Assembly: GCF_004104355.1 (NCBI RefSeq)
Contig: NZ_RJLM01000008.1
Location: 62,001 to 126,000, forward strand
Length of the DNA: 64,000 nucleotides
From: Photobacterium chitinilyticum
GTDB lineage: Bacteria > Pseudomonadota > Gammaproteobacteria > Enterobacterales > Vibrionaceae
Reading direction: 5' to 3'
The first letter of the stretch is position 1; every line of letters starts with the position of its first letter. Below the pieces are notes generated by a model. That model searched no databases. It saw only the letters and a list, made by a program, of their open reading frames with translations, and was not told the origin of the DNA. Made by a program: the position numbers and the translations under genes. Shown in pieces: positions 8,213 to 17,951 of the stretch.

Positions 8213-10252
8213 ATGCCGACTGAGCAACTCAACTACTGGTTCCCGCTGCTAACCGATAACAGTCCTTTTCTGTTTGCAGTACTAGATCCGGACCATAACT
8301 ATCTGGTCGTCAACAATCGCTATTGTGAAGTTAGCGGGTTGGAGCGCGAAGAATTGGTGGGGCGAAATGATAAGGATATTCTTGGACAGGCATTCTATGA
8401 CTCACTGAGCCCTTATTACGAGCGAGCATTCAATGGTGAGTCTGTCGAAGGCGAAGTGGTGTTGGACGACAACCGCCACGATACCAGCATACATTTTAGC
8501 TTGGCTCCGCTTCGAGATATCGCGGGCAATATCCCCTACATAGTCTTGCACTCCGCCGATACGTCAGAACGCCAGGTACTGGTTAACTCACTGGCCGAAC
8601 TGGAGCACCAGCTCAATCAGCTCAACGAGCTTATCACCGACGGCAGCTGTCTTATCGAAGGCGAGATCATTATCTCTGCCAACCAAACCGCGGCAGATAT
8701 GCTGGGCTTTGAGTCTCCGCAGAAACTCATCGGCGAGGAATTAGGGCGGCTATTAATCGATAACAGCAGCCAGCGTATCCTCGGTGACCAAATCAGCCAG
8801 CTGGACAGTCGTGAACAGCGACAATGTCAAACCAGCCCACGCTGCAGCACCGACAAGACACTACAGGTCTCATCCTCGGATATCACCCTGCTGGGATCAC
8901 CGGCAAAACTCATTCTGCTGCAAGACACTTCCGAGCGAATGGTCCAGCAGGGCCAGGTAGAACAGCTTGTCCACACCGATCCGCTGACAGGGCTATATAA
9001 CCGTCATGGTTTCAGCCGCCGGCTGGAACAGCTGATCAACAACGAAACACCTTTGGTAATGATGTATTTGGATCTTGATAACTTTAAAAATATCAACGAT
9101 TCCCTTGGGCACCACATTGGTGACAGAGTACTACAGGAAATCTCCCTGCGTCTGCGACGCCTGCTACCGGAAACGGCAATTATCAGCCACCTGAGCGGCG
9201 ACGAATTTGCCATTATCCTTCAGGAGCCCGAGCACGACCGCAGTGGTGAATTGATATCCCAGCAGCTCATCGCCCTAATCAATCAGCCTTTTGATCTGCA
9301 CCACTTCAGCAAACACCTGGCCTGCTCGATAGGCATGGTCAACTATCCCGGTGATGGCAACGATGCCCGAATCCTGCTTCAGAATGCCGATACCGCAATG
9401 TATGAAGCAAAAAAACGTGGCCGCAACCGGCTAGTCAAGTTCAGCGAAGAAATGAACAAAGAAGCGCGGATGCAGCTATGGCTGGAAATTGAATTGCAAA
9501 AAGCACTGCAACATAATGGGCTTGAGGTTTGGTACCAGCCCAAAGTCAGTGCCCGTGACTATGCCATTGACGGCGCAGAAGCCCTGGTACGCTGGAAACA
9601 TCCGGTAGAAGGCTACATTAGCCCAGCCCAATTTATTCCGGTGGCAGAGCGCTCCGGCATGATAGAACAGCTGGGACAGGTGGTGATGAAAGAGGTTTTC
9701 ACCACGGTACACAAATGGAAGCAACAAGGTCTGTTAGCCGGGCGGGTTGCCATCAACCTTTCACCGCAGCAGTTTGGCAATCCGAACCTGATCAATTTTG
9801 TCGACAAGCTAAAAAAGGCAACCGGGGTAAACCCCAATGACATCACGTTTGAGCTGACAGAAAGTGCGGTGATGAGTGACGGCGAGCATACAATTCAGAT
9901 GCTTAATGCCATTAAGAAGCAAGGCTTTGCCCTCTCGATTGATGACTTCGGTACAGGGTATTCATCATTGTCATACCTTGCCCGCTTCCCGCTGGACGAA
10001 CTAAAAATCGACCGGGCGTTTATCAAAGATATTGAAACGATTCCCAAGCAGGTAACACTGATCGAGAATATCATCAACCTCGGTAAAGCTCTGAGTATGA
10101 GTATCGTTGCCGAAGGCGTCGAAACCCGCCAGCAGGCTACCTTGCTATCGAACCTCAATTGCGACTATATCCAGGGGTTCCATTTCTACAAACCGCTGCC
10201 GAAGAACGAGCTAGATGCCATTTTACTCAAACACCGTCGTCACAAAGATTAA
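8213..10252 (+). CDS. rocS: PAS-GGDEF-EAL protein, RocS-like c-di-GMP enzyme
   Basis: 679 residues. Two PAS-like sensor domains (about 10-120 and 125-245) are followed by a GGDEF domain (about 250-415) and an EAL domain (about 425-670). The cyclase motif reads SGDEF rather than GGDEF, and no RxxD inhibitory site is seen upstream of it. The EAL domain retains the expected acidic and metal residues: EALVRW, NLSPQQF, ELTES, DDFGTGYSS, LKID, AEGVE and QGF. It is therefore more likely a phosphodiesterase than a cyclase. Position beside ubiT and ubiU, upstream of nlpI and pnp, matches V. cholerae RocS, which affects biofilm and motility. No transmembrane segment is evident. The ribosome binding site is weak. 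Confidence 0.88.
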   Translation: MPTEQLNYWFPLLTDNSPFLFAVLDPDHNYLVVNNRYCEVSGLEREELVGRNDKDILGQAFYDSLSPYYERAFNGESVEGEVVLDDNRHDTSIHFSLAPLRDIAGNIPYIVLHSADTSERQVLVNSLAELEHQLNQLNELITDGSCLIEGEIIISANQTAADMLGFESPQKLIGEELGRLLIDNSSQRILGDQISQLDSREQRQCQTSPRCSTDKTLQVSSSDITLLGSPAKLILLQDTSERMVQQGQVEQLVHTDPLTGLYNRHGFSRRLEQLINNETPLVMMYLDLDNFKNINDSLGHHIGDRVLQEISLRLRRLLPETAIISHLSGDEFAIILQEPEHDRSGELISQQLIALINQPFDLHHFSKHLACSIGMVNYPGDGNDARILLQNADTAMYEAKKRGRNRLVKFSEEMNKEARMQLWLEIELQKALQHNGLEVWYQPKVSARDYAIDGAEALVRWKHPVEGYISPAQFIPVAERSGMIEQLGQVVMKEVFTTVHKWKQQGLLAGRVAINLSPQQFGNPNLINFVDKLKKATGVNPNDITFELTESAVMSDGEHTIQMLNAIKKQGFALSIDDFGTGYSSLSYLARFPLDELKIDRAFIKDIETIPKQVTLIENIINLGKALSMSIVAEGVETRQQATLLSNLNCDYIQGFHFYKPLPKNELDAILLKHRRHKD

Positions 10253-10293
10253 ATCAACTACCACTTTGTAGCTATAAAAGATAGTGAAAAAAG

Positions 10294-10307
10294 TTGTTCT
10301 AAATCAA
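10294..10307 (+). promoter_or_regulatory. FNR-like site upstream of ubiU
   Basis: TTGTT-CTAA-ATCAA differs from the FNR consensus TTGAT-N4-ATCAA at one base. It lies between rocS and ubiU, with its centre 97 bases before the ubiU ATG. From memory, ubiUV of E. coli are activated by FNR under anoxia, so the site is plausible. A G/C-rich hairpin (10332-10350) lies between it and ubiU and may end the rocS transcript. Confidence 0.5.
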
Positions 10308-10331
10308 CAAAACCTGCCTGATATCAAAACA

Positions 10332-10350
10332 AGGGGGCACTAAGCCCCCT
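10332..10350 (+). terminator. Hairpin between rocS and ubiU
   Basis: AGGGGGC stem (10332-10338) with loop ACTAA and complement (10344-10350). Only a weak T-rich tail follows, so it may end rocS transcription partly or act within the ubiU leader. Confidence 0.5.
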
Positions 10351-10397
10351 ACTATTTGCCCCATTACTTTTATTCCCACACTGGTAGATATAATAAT

Positions 10398-11405
10398 ATG
10401 GAGCTACTTTGCCCCGCCGGTAACCTTCCGGCGCTGAAAACTGCCATTGATAACGGTGCGGATGCCGTGTACATCGGTTTTAAAGATGACACCAATGCCC
10501 GCCATTTTGCAGGTTTAAACTTTACAGGCAGAAAACTCGAAAGAGCAGTACAGTATGTGAAAGATCACAACCGCAAGCTGCATGTTGCCCTAAACACCTT
10601 TGCCCATCCGGACGGTTTTGACCGTTGGAAAAATGCCGTCGACAATGCAGCAGCAATGGGAGTTGACGCCCTGATCGTTGCCGATATTGCGGTACTGGAT
10701 TACGCGGCAACTCATTACCCGGATCTTGAGCTGCACCTCTCGGTACAGGCTTCGGCAACCAACACGGCAGCGATTGATTTCTATCAGCAGAACTTCAACG
10801 TCAAACGTGTGGTACTTCCCCGTGTATTGTCGATCCATCAGGTGAAGCAACTTGCCCGCAATACCGACATGCAGCTGGAAGTTTTTGCATTCGGTAGCCT
10901 GTGTATCATGTCAGAAGGCCGCTGCTACCTATCCTCCTATATGACAGGCGAATCACCCAATACCGTGGGCGCCTGCTCACCGGCAAAATATGTTCGCTGG
11001 CAGGAAACCCCACAGGGATTGGAGTCTCGCCTCAACGACGTATTGATTGACCGCTATGAAGCAGGTGAGAACGCTGGCTACCCTACCCTGTGCAAAGGCC
11101 GTTTTGAAATCGATCTTGAGGGTGAAAGCAAGCGCTACCATGCCTTGGAAGAGCCAACCAGCCTAAACACCTTGGAAATTTTGCCGGAATTATTCAAAGC
11201 CAATATTGCCTCGGTGAAAATTGAAGGCCGCCAGCGCAGTCCTGCCTACGTCGAGCAGGTCACCCGTACCTGGCGTGCAGCCATCGATCGCTACCTAGCC
11301 AACCCTGAAGGCTACAGTGTCGATCCGGCGTGGAATGCCTGTCTGGGCAATGTTTCCGAAGGCAAGCAAACCACCCTTGGTGCCTACCACCGAAAATGGC
11401 AATAA
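10398..11405 (+). CDS. ubiU: Ubiquinone biosynthesis protein UbiU (U32 family, Fe-S)
   Basis: A peptidase-U32-family protein that, with UbiV, supports hydroxylation steps of ubiquinone synthesis without oxygen. The start is set at ATG 10398 ([14 protein letters not shown]), exactly as in E. coli YhbU, giving 335 residues; the open frame extends 14 codons further upstream without a ribosome binding site. Four cysteines expected to bind a 4Fe-4S cluster are present: [12 protein letters not shown] (two), GACSPA and TLCKGRF. The C-terminus ends [11 protein letters not shown] as in E. coli. ubiV starts 11 bases after the stop, so the two are cotranscribed. Confidence 0.95.
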   Translation: MELLCPAGNLPALKTAIDNGADAVYIGFKDDTNARHFAGLNFTGRKLERAVQYVKDHNRKLHVALNTFAHPDGFDRWKNAVDNAAAMGVDALIVADIAVLDYAATHYPDLELHLSVQASATNTAAIDFYQQNFNVKRVVLPRVLSIHQVKQLARNTDMQLEVFAFGSLCIMSEGRCYLSSYMTGESPNTVGACSPAKYVRWQETPQGLESRLNDVLIDRYEAGENAGYPTLCKGRFEIDLEGESKRYHALEEPTSLNTLEILPELFKANIASVKIEGRQRSPAYVEQVTRTWRAAIDRYLANPEGYSVDPAWNACLGNVSEGKQTTLGAYHRKWQ

Positions 11406-11416
11406 AGGAGAATACT

Positions 11417-12292
11417 ATGAAATACTCACTAGGCCCGCTCCTTTACTTCTGGTCGAAGCCTGATGTCGAAGCCTTCTATCAGCAGGCTAAAGACTCCGAT
11501 ACCGATATTATCTATCTCGGTGAAACAGTATGTTCGAAGCGTCGTGAAATGCGCCCTGCCCATTGGTTTGATATTGCCAAAGACATCTCAGCGACAGGTA
11601 AGCAGGTAGTTCTGTCGACGATGGCGCTGCTGGAAGCACCAAGCGAAGTCAATGTAATGAAAAAGTACATTGATAACGGTGATTTCATCATCGAGGCCAA
11701 TGATGTTTCGGGCATTCAGATGGCACATGAGAAAGGTATTCCGTTTGTCGTGGGCCCGGCAGTCAACTGCTACAACGCCCAGACTCTGAACCTGTTTCTG
11801 AAAAAAGGCATGATGCGCTGGTGTATGCCGGTCGAGCTGTCACGGGACTGGCTCCAGAACGTGGTGAACGAATGCGAAAAAATGGGGATTCGTGATCAGT
11901 TCGAGACCGAAGTCTTCAGCTATGGTTATCTACCGCTGGCCTACTCGGCGCGTTGCTTTACTGCCCGCGCCGAAGACCGTGCCAAGGACGACTGCGAAAC
12001 CTGCTGTATTAAGTACCCAAACGGGATCACCGTCAACAGCCAGGAAGAACAGAAAGTCTTTACCCTAAACGGCATCCAGACCCAGTCAGGCTACTGTTAC
12101 AACCTAATCAACGATCTCAAGAGCATGGCAAACTTAGTCGATGTTGTGCGCCTAAGTCCGCTAGACAGCGATACCCTGTCGCTGGTTGACACGTTCCGCA
12201 GCAATGAGCTTGGCGGTACGCTGCACCAACTGGAGGGAGGCCGCCAGTGCAACGGTTATTGGCATAACGTTGCCGGATTGGACATCGTATAA
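11417..12292 (+). CDS. ubiV: Ubiquinone biosynthesis protein UbiV (U32 family, Fe-S)
   Basis: Partner of UbiU in oxygen-independent ubiquinone synthesis. ATG 11417 follows AAGGAG with 7-base spacing and gives 291 residues beginning [12 protein letters not shown]. The proposed cluster ligands are visible: Cys39 in ETVCSKRRE, and the trio in [20 protein letters not shown]. The stretch [15 protein letters not shown] is nearly invariant in the family. A longer frame to 11330 overlaps ubiU and is not used. A bidirectional terminator follows, separating it from convergent nlpI. Confidence 0.95.
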   Translation: MKYSLGPLLYFWSKPDVEAFYQQAKDSDTDIIYLGETVCSKRREMRPAHWFDIAKDISATGKQVVLSTMALLEAPSEVNVMKKYIDNGDFIIEANDVSGIQMAHEKGIPFVVGPAVNCYNAQTLNLFLKKGMMRWCMPVELSRDWLQNVVNECEKMGIRDQFETEVFSYGYLPLAYSARCFTARAEDRAKDDCETCCIKYPNGITVNSQEEQKVFTLNGIQTQSGYCYNLINDLKSMANLVDVVRLSPLDSDTLSLVDTFRSNELGGTLHQLEGGRQCNGYWHNVAGLDIV

Positions 12293-12327
12293 CCCGATGG
12301 CTTATAAGAACCTAACTGACAATAAAA

Positions 12328-12346
12328 AGCCGCGTTAATCGCGGCT
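12328..12346. terminator. Bidirectional terminator between ubiV and nlpI
   Basis: AGCCGCG stem with loop TTAAT; A-run on the left and T-rich tail on the right allow it to serve both convergent genes. Confidence 0.8.
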
Positions 12347-12381
12347 ATTTTATCAGCTATCTTGTTATCGCTAGCTTCTTA

Positions 12382-13284
12382 TCAACTATCGCCGGCAGTG
12401 GCTGTCGGTTGCTCAATATTCGCCTCGGCCATCAAACGACTCAGCTCCAGCAGCGAGAAGCGGTGTTCGACAAACTCATAGACATTGCCTGCCAACGCTA
12501 ATTTGTACAGCATCAGTGCTGATTGGAAATCTTTGTTGTAGTGATACAATTTGCCCATATAGAAATACGCTTCGGTCAGGCGCTGGGCAAGCATGTCATT
12601 ATCTTCGCTTTCGGTTGTGATCTGGCCGAGGAACTCACTTTCGGTGATCTCTCCCAGATACAGCCGAACAACCTGCCATCCCCAGTCCTGCTTGTCGCTT
12701 ACGTCATAGCGTCGCTGCAGTTTGTCTTTGGCTGTTTCAGGTTCTTTTTCCAAATCAACTAGGTACAACCAGATTACTCGGTAAGGATCATTAACATTTT
12801 GCTGGTAATGGGCAATGAGATCTTCAAGAGCCAGTTCATAGCGCCCGCCATAGTACAAGGCAATTCCCCGATTACGCTGGGCGAAAGGGTGGCGGAGGTT
12901 TAACTCGAGAGTTGAGTCAAATGCTTCATAGGCCGCATCAAAGTGAGCGCTCTGGGTAAAATAAACCCCCAGAATATTGAAGACATCAGGTTGATCTGGC
13001 TTCAGCGACAGCGACTGGTTGAAATCAAGGCGAGCAAGGTCACGTAATCCGATACTGTCGTGTAACAATCCGCGCTCATAGTAGACCTGAGCCAGGGTAT
13101 CATCATTAAGATCATTGCGTTTAAGTAACTGATCAATACGTGCCAGCTGGATCTGCTGTTGGATAGTTGGCTGGAAGGGCACCGCCATTGGAGGATGAGT
13201 CCAGTTTGACTGAGGGGCTGCCGTACAGCCAGCCAACATTATAATCATCGCAACGCATGCGATTGTTAACCTGTTTGCAATCAA
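12382..13284 (-). CDS. nlpI: Lipoprotein NlpI (TPR repeats)
   Basis: 300 residues with a signal peptide and lipobox LAGC (lipidated Cys20), followed by tetratricopeptide repeats (about 60-270). NlpI is an outer-membrane lipoprotein adaptor that regulates peptidoglycan hydrolases, for example through the Prc protease. The start codon is TTG at 13284, with GGGAG 7 bases upstream; the first internal ATG (residue 13) would destroy the signal peptide. It lies downstream of pnp as in E. coli, but separated by a strong terminator. Confidence 0.9.
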   Translation of the reverse strand: MIANRLTIACVAMIIMLAGCTAAPQSNWTHPPMAVPFQPTIQQQIQLARIDQLLKRNDLNDDTLAQVYYERGLLHDSIGLRDLARLDFNQSLSLKPDQPDVFNILGVYFTQSAHFDAAYEAFDSTLELNLRHPFAQRNRGIALYYGGRYELALEDLIAHYQQNVNDPYRVIWLYLVDLEKEPETAKDKLQRRYDVSDKQDWGWQVVRLYLGEITESEFLGQITTESEDNDMLAQRLTEAYFYMGKLYHYNKDFQSALMLYKLALAGNVYEFVEHRFSLLELSRLMAEANIEQPTATAGDS

Positions 13285-13395
13285 TGCAATTCTCCCTGAG
13301 GTGATACAGTCTTCTTACTAGCTTATACCATCATTATCAATATGGCGGAGCCCGAGTCTCGCTCGATACTTGCCTAAGTAATTCATGGATATAAA

Positions 13396-13417
13396 AAAGG
13401 GGCTTAAGAGCCCCTTT
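13396..13417 (-). terminator. Terminator of the rpsO-pnp operon
   Basis: GGGGCT stem (13399-13404 with 13409-13414) extended by A-T pairs, followed on the minus strand by a T-run, 25 bases after the pnp stop. Confidence 0.85.
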
Positions 13418-13441
13418 ATAACATGCTTTTTAAAGAAAGAC

Positions 13442-15565
13442 TTAAGCTTCTGGCTTTGCGTCTGCTGCTGGTGCTGGGCTTTGCTCAGCAACGGCTTCTT
13501 TCATGCTTAGACGGATACGGCCCTGACGGTCGATCTCAAGTACTTTAACCTGAACTTCCTGACCCATCTGTAGGTGATCGGCAACCTTCTCGATACGCTC
13601 CTGAGCGATTTGAGAAATGTGTACCAGACCTTCCTTCGTACCGATAACAGATACAAACGCACCGAAGTCAACGATACGCATAACTTTACCAGTATAGATA
13701 CGACCTACTTCAACGTCTGCTGTGATTTCTTCGATACGACGGATTGCTTCTTTCGCAGCAGTTCCTTCAGTCGCAGCAATCTTCACAGTACCGTCATCTT
13801 CGATTTCAATCGTTGTGCCAGTCTCTTCGGTCAGCGCACGGATAACCGCACCACCTTTACCGATCACATCTTTGATCTTCTCAGGGTTGATCTTCAGAGT
13901 GTGGATACGAGGAGCAAACTCAGAGATATCGTCACGGTGAGTACCGATTGCATCGTCCATCACGCTAAGAATGTGCTTACGTGCACCTTTAGCTTGGTTC
14001 AGAGCGATCTGCATGATCTCTTTGGTGATACCTTCGATTTTGATATCCATCTGCAGTGCAGTAATACCGTCATCAGTACCGGCTACTTTAAAGTCCATGT
14101 CACCTAGGTGATCTTCGTCACCAAGAATGTCTGAAAGAACAACGAAGTCGTCGCCTTCTTTAACAAGACCCATAGCGATACCGGCAACAGATGCTTTGAT
14201 TGGCACACCCGCATCCATAAGCGCTAGAGAAGTACCACATACTGAAGCCATTGAAGATGAACCGTTAGATTCAGTGATTTCCGATACAACACGTACTGTG
14301 TATGGGAATTCGTCAACAGATGGCATTACTGCGGCAATACCACGCTTAGCCAGTTTACCGTGGCCGATTTCACGACGCTTAGGAGAACCAACAAAACCAG
14401 TCTCACCTACACAGTATGGAGGGAAGTTGTAGTGTAGAAGGAAGTGATCTTTCTTCTCACCCATGATGCTATCGATGATCTGTGCATCACGCTGTGTACC
14501 AAGCGTTGCAGTTACAAGCGCCTGAGTTTCACCACGAGTGAACAAAGAAGAACCGTGTGTACGAGGAAGCACACCAGTACGTACGTCTAGCGCACGAACC
14601 ATGTCTTTTTCACGGCCGTCGATACGAGGGTTACCCGCAATGATGCGGCTACGTACAACGTTCTTCTCTAGTGAACTTAGCATGCCGCGGATTTCGCGCT
14701 CGTCAAGTTCTTCGTTTTCGCCGATAAGCGCTTCAACGACATCGTTCTTAATCGCGCCTACTTGGTCGTAACGCGCCATCTTTTCAGTGATCTGGTACGC
14801 GTCAGCTAGACGTGCTTCCGCTTTTTCAGCAACTTGAGCTTTAAGCTCAGTGTTTACTACAGGCGCAGTCCAGTCCCATGCAGGAGTCGCAACTTCAGCT
14901 GCAAACTCGTTGATTGCGTTAATAACAACTTGCTGCTGGTCGTGACCGTAAACTACCGCTTGTAGCATTTGCTCTTCAGATAGGCGGTCAGCTTCTGACT
15001 CAACCATAAGAACAGCGTCTTGAGTACCAGAAACAACTAGGTCTAGACGGCTTTCCGTAAGCTCAGTATTGCTTGGGTTTAGTACGAATTGATCGTTAAT
15101 GTAACCAACACGTGCAGCACCGATAGGACCGTTGAACGGTAGGCCTGAAATTGCAAGTGCCGCAGACGTCGCGATCATCGTGATCATGTCTGGGTTTACA
15201 TCTGGGTTGATAGAAACCACAGTTGCGATAACTTGCACTTCGTTTTTGAATGCATCAGGGAATAGCGGACGGATTGGACGGTCAATCAGACGTGCAGTCA
15301 GTGTTTCGCCTTCAGAAGGACGACCTTCACGCTTGAAGAAACCACCAGGGATTTTACCTGCCGCGTATGTACGCTCTTGGTAGTTTACTGTTAGTGGGAA
15401 GAAGTCTTGGCCTTCAACAGCCGCTTTCTTACCAACAACAGATACGAATACAGATGTATCGTCCATGCTAGCCATAACAGCAGCAGTTGCTTGACGAGCC
15501 ATAACACCAGTTTCTAGAGTAACCGTGTGGTTACCGTACTGGAAAGTCTTTACGATAGGATTCAC
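13442..15565 (-). CDS. pnp: Polyribonucleotide nucleotidyltransferase (PNPase)
   Basis: A 3'-5' phosphorolytic exoribonuclease of the RNA degradosome, 707 residues. The start is GTG at 15565 (protein [15 protein letters not shown]), preceded by AAGGAAA; the frame is open to 15637 but homology starts here. Domain order: RNase PH-like domain 1 (about 1-140), helical linker, RNase PH-like domain 2 (about 310-540, with [11 protein letters not shown]), KH domain ([12 protein letters not shown], about 560-610) and S1 domain ([18 protein letters not shown], about 620-690). A 340-base leader separates it from rpsO and contains a long hairpin, fitting the RNase III/PNPase autocontrol known in E. coli. 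Confidence 0.97.
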   Translation of the reverse strand: MNPIVKTFQYGNHTVTLETGVMARQATAAVMASMDDTSVFVSVVGKKAAVEGQDFFPLTVNYQERTYAAGKIPGGFFKREGRPSEGETLTARLIDRPIRPLFPDAFKNEVQVIATVVSINPDVNPDMITMIATSAALAISGLPFNGPIGAARVGYINDQFVLNPSNTELTESRLDLVVSGTQDAVLMVESEADRLSEEQMLQAVVYGHDQQQVVINAINEFAAEVATPAWDWTAPVVNTELKAQVAEKAEARLADAYQITEKMARYDQVGAIKNDVVEALIGENEELDEREIRGMLSSLEKNVVRSRIIAGNPRIDGREKDMVRALDVRTGVLPRTHGSSLFTRGETQALVTATLGTQRDAQIIDSIMGEKKDHFLLHYNFPPYCVGETGFVGSPKRREIGHGKLAKRGIAAVMPSVDEFPYTVRVVSEITESNGSSSMASVCGTSLALMDAGVPIKASVAGIAMGLVKEGDDFVVLSDILGDEDHLGDMDFKVAGTDDGITALQMDIKIEGITKEIMQIALNQAKGARKHILSVMDDAIGTHRDDISEFAPRIHTLKINPEKIKDVIGKGGAVIRALTEETGTTIEIEDDGTVKIAATEGTAAKEAIRRIEEITADVEVGRIYTGKVMRIVDFGAFVSVIGTKEGLVHISQIAQERIEKVADHLQMGQEVQVKVLEIDRQGRIRLSMKEAVAEQSPAPAADAKPEA

Positions 15566-15670
15566 GTGAATTTCCTTAAATTTATTCCGCTTTCTATTTG
15601 CGCCGTTAAGTATATCTGACACAAGGAAAAGCGTCATGCAATGAAAGACACTTTACGGTAATTTCACGTA

Positions 15671-15757
15671 TCGCGACTAATGAAAATTCTCACTGGAAGG
15701 AAGAACTGTCATTAGCCGCGACCTGAAGGTCGACGAAAACGACTCGTGATATCACGA
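15671..15757 (-). promoter_or_regulatory. pnp leader: RNase III-type hairpin plus palindrome
   Basis: A 12-base-pair stem with one mismatch pairs 15671-15683 with 15709-15721, enclosing a 25-base loop that can itself pair (TTCT with AGAA). It sits in the pnp leader where E. coli has the RNase III processing hairpin. Next to it, 15744-15757 is a perfect 14-base palindrome, TCGTGATATCACGA. Processing is inferred from position and structure. Confidence 0.65.
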
Positions 15758-15871
15758 TGTAAAAATGTCGGTGATAGTTCATCAATTTGCTCACTACAGG
15801 ATCATTCAATCAGCAATGACGGTGCAGGTACGGATGAAACTGTAAGAGAGGGGTATAAATGAACATAAAAA

Positions 15872-15895
15872 GAAAGGAGCCATAAGGCTCCTTTC
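15872..15895 (-). terminator. rpsO terminator
   Basis: Perfect 10-base-pair stem GAAAGGAGCC with loop ATAA. The minus-strand RNA continues CTTTTT, 13 bases after the rpsO stop. Partial readthrough into pnp is expected by analogy with E. coli. Confidence 0.85.
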
Positions 15896-15907
15896 TCGAA
15901 AGCAATC

Positions 15908-16177
15908 TTAGCGACGTAGGCCTTGACGCTTGATAAGATCTTGGTAACGATCAAGATTCTTACCTTTAAGGTAATCTAGAAGCTTACGACGGCGAGAAAC
16001 CATACGTAGCAGACCGCGACGGCTGTGGTGGTCGTGTTTGTGAGCAGCAAAGTGACCTTGAAGGTGGTTGATTTGTGCTGTTAGAAGCGCAACCTGAACT
16101 TCAGGTGAACCAGTGTCGTTTTCACATTGTGCGTATTCAGCAACGATTGCTGCTTTAGTTTCTGCATTCAGAGACAT
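15908..16177 (-). CDS. rpsO: 30S ribosomal protein S15
   Basis: 89 residues, identical in length to E. coli S15, a primary 16S rRNA-binding protein of the small subunit platform. The conserved [11 protein letters not shown] and [23 protein letters not shown] stretches are present. It lies between truB and pnp in the standard order and ends in a strong hairpin. Autoregulation through a leader pseudoknot is known in E. coli; I did not verify it here. Confidence 0.98.
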   Translation of the reverse strand: MSLNAETKAAIVAEYAQCENDTGSPEVQVALLTAQINHLQGHFAAHKHDHHSRRGLLRMVSRRRKLLDYLKGKNLDRYQDLIKRQGLRR

Positions 16178-16476
16178 AACTCTTCCTAATACTAGATGTT
16201 TTAATTTGTGCCGCCAATCTCTGATTCAGCCGGCACCCAAGCCGCGGATTATACTTGGAGCCCATCCTAACAGCAAGGGAAGATTTGCAATAAGCGCAGA
16301 GATTAATAAGGACGAGATGCGAGGGAAGAGCCGGGGCTATAGTCCAGCAGGCAGGTAACAAAAAGCGGAATGCTCAAATCAAGCACTCCGCTCTTTTCAC
16401 AGGACCTTTTTTACAGAACCATAGTGACACTCTTCTCCGCGTCACGGATGCGAAGCGTCACTCGCCTCACGATTCT
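16178..16476. other. Region between truB and rpsO
   Basis: About 300 bases that hold the truB terminator (16359-16392) and should hold the rpsO promoter and leader. No coding potential with a ribosome binding site is seen; open frames here extend only from rpsO shadows. Confidence 0.5.
16359..16392 (-). terminator. Terminator after truB
   Basis: A 10-base-pair stem with one mismatch (AGCGGA then TGCT, paired with AGCA then TCCGCT), followed on the minus strand by TTTTTG. It lies 85 bases after the truB stop. Confidence 0.75.
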
Positions 16477-17421
16477 TTAGTCTTGCTTATTCGCCATCAC
16501 ACGTTTCGGCGCTAGCATACCGTCTTCGTCGATAACACCAACGCCGATAAACTCACGCTGATCGCCCACGGAAATGCGAACCAAAGTACCCGTTTCAGGT
16601 ACACGGCCGGCTTGAACCGGATTACCGTTAAGGATGTACACCGCCAATGCAGGCAGAATATTCACTTCCGGCAAATCTTGAACCGCACTGTCTGTCGGCA
16701 GCAGTAGCGGATCTAGTAATTCGCTTGGTGAGATTTCCTGCTCGTTGGCTTGATCGAGCAACCCCTGCAACTGTTCCAGCGTCACGACACGTTCCATCGG
16801 AAAGTTAGAAACCCCAGTACGGCGCAAGTAAGTAACGTGCGCGCCACAACCAAGCATTTCGCCTAGATCATCAACAATGGTACGGATATAAGTACCTTTC
16901 GATACATGCAGTTCCATTTCGACTTCATTGTTGTCAAAGCGGATAAGGTCGACAGAGAACACCGTAATTTTACGAGACTCGCGCGGAACCTCAATCCCTT
17001 CACGGGCATATTCATACAGCTTGCGGCCCTGGTACTTCAACGCTGAGTACATCGACGGAATTTGATCCGTTGTACCGCGGAACTTGGCAATACAACGCTC
17101 AAGTTGACCACTATCCACTTTCACTTCGCGCGTTTCGACGACTTCTCCGTCGGAGTCCGACGTATCGGTACGTTCACCCAATTTGGCGATGACACGGTAG
17201 CGCTTGTCTGAATCAAGCAGAAACTGAGAAAACTTCGTCGCTTCACCAAAGCAGATAGGCAACATGCCGGTCGCCAATGGATCTAACGCACCAGTATGAC
17301 CCGCCTTTTGTGCAAAGAAGATACGCTTTACTTTCTGCAGTGCATCGTTTGAGGAAATACTCGTTGGCTTGTCGAGTAAAATCACTCCATCAATTGGACG
17401 CCCCTTACGACGACGTGCCAT
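16477..17421 (-). CDS. truB: tRNA pseudouridine(55) synthase
   Basis: 314 residues. TruB makes pseudouridine 55 in the T-loop of elongator tRNAs and acts as a tRNA chaperone. The catalytic Asp is in [15 protein letters not shown] (about residue 47), and the second motif, [14 protein letters not shown], is present. The C-terminal PUA-like domain (about 250-310) is complete. It starts 3 bases after the rbfA stop, so the two are translated in tandem. Confidence 0.97.
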   Translation of the reverse strand: MARRRKGRPIDGVILLDKPTSISSNDALQKVKRIFFAQKAGHTGALDPLATGMLPICFGEATKFSQFLLDSDKRYRVIAKLGERTDTSDSDGEVVETREVKVDSGQLERCIAKFRGTTDQIPSMYSALKYQGRKLYEYAREGIEVPRESRKITVFSVDLIRFDNNEVEMELHVSKGTYIRTIVDDLGEMLGCGAHVTYLRRTGVSNFPMERVVTLEQLQGLLDQANEQEISPSELLDPLLLPTDSAVQDLPEVNILPALAVYILNGNPVQAGRVPETGTLVRISVGDQREFIGVGVIDEDGMLAPKRVMANKQD

Positions 17422-17424
17422 GAC

Positions 17425-17832
17425 TTATTCCTCGCCTTTGTCTGAAGAAGTATCATCTTCGTCGACACGACGCTCTTCGTCATCACGAACTGCGTTAGAA
17501 ACAAGGTTAGAAATACGCATACCTTCAGTTAGAGACTTATCAAAGATAAACGTAAGTTCAGGTGTTACACGCAAGCGGATTTGCTTACCCAGCAGTGAGC
17601 GAATGTACGGTGCCATCTCACGCAATACTTCAAGGCTGCCTTCAGGCGTTTGCTCACCAATCGTTAAAAAAGTAACGTAGACTTTTGCGTATCCCATATC
17701 ACGAGAGACTTCAACACTTGAGATGGTTGTCATGCCCACTCGCGGGTCTTTTAGTTCACGTTGCAAGATAACAGCCAGTTCTTTTTGTAGCTGCTGTGCA
17801 ACGCGTTGAGTTCGACTGAATTCTTTTGCCAT
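17425..17832 (-). CDS. rbfA: Ribosome-binding factor A
   Basis: 135-residue KH-fold protein that assists late maturation of the 30S subunit and is needed for cold adaptation. The conserved stretch [18 protein letters not shown] at the start and [17 protein letters not shown] near the end are diagnostic. The last 30 residues are acidic. A pair of hairpins separates it from infB upstream. Confidence 0.96.
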   Translation of the reverse strand: MAKEFSRTQRVAQQLQKELAVILQRELKDPRVGMTTISSVEVSRDMGYAKVYVTFLTIGEQTPEGSLEVLREMAPYIRSLLGKQIRLRVTPELTFIFDKSLTEGMRISNLVSNAVRDDEERRVDEDDTSSDKGEE

Positions 17833-17852
17833 TTTATTTATCTCTCTTAAAG

Positions 17853-17911
17853 AAGAGAGCTCTTAAAGAGTAAGGCTCTCTTGACAGAATGGGGAGCCGA
17901 AGCTCCCCATT
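17853..17911 (-). repeat. Tandem hairpins between infB and rbfA
   Basis: A perfect 10-base-pair stem AATGGGGAGC (17888-17897 with 17902-17911) has a UUCG loop in the minus-strand RNA. A second 8-base-pair stem, AAGAGAGC (17853-17860 with 17875-17882), follows. Neither has a T-run, so they look like RNA processing or stability elements rather than terminators. Confidence 0.7.
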
Positions 17912-17951
17912 GGATTATTTATTTTATCTAGAAAAGCAACAACCTAGGCAA

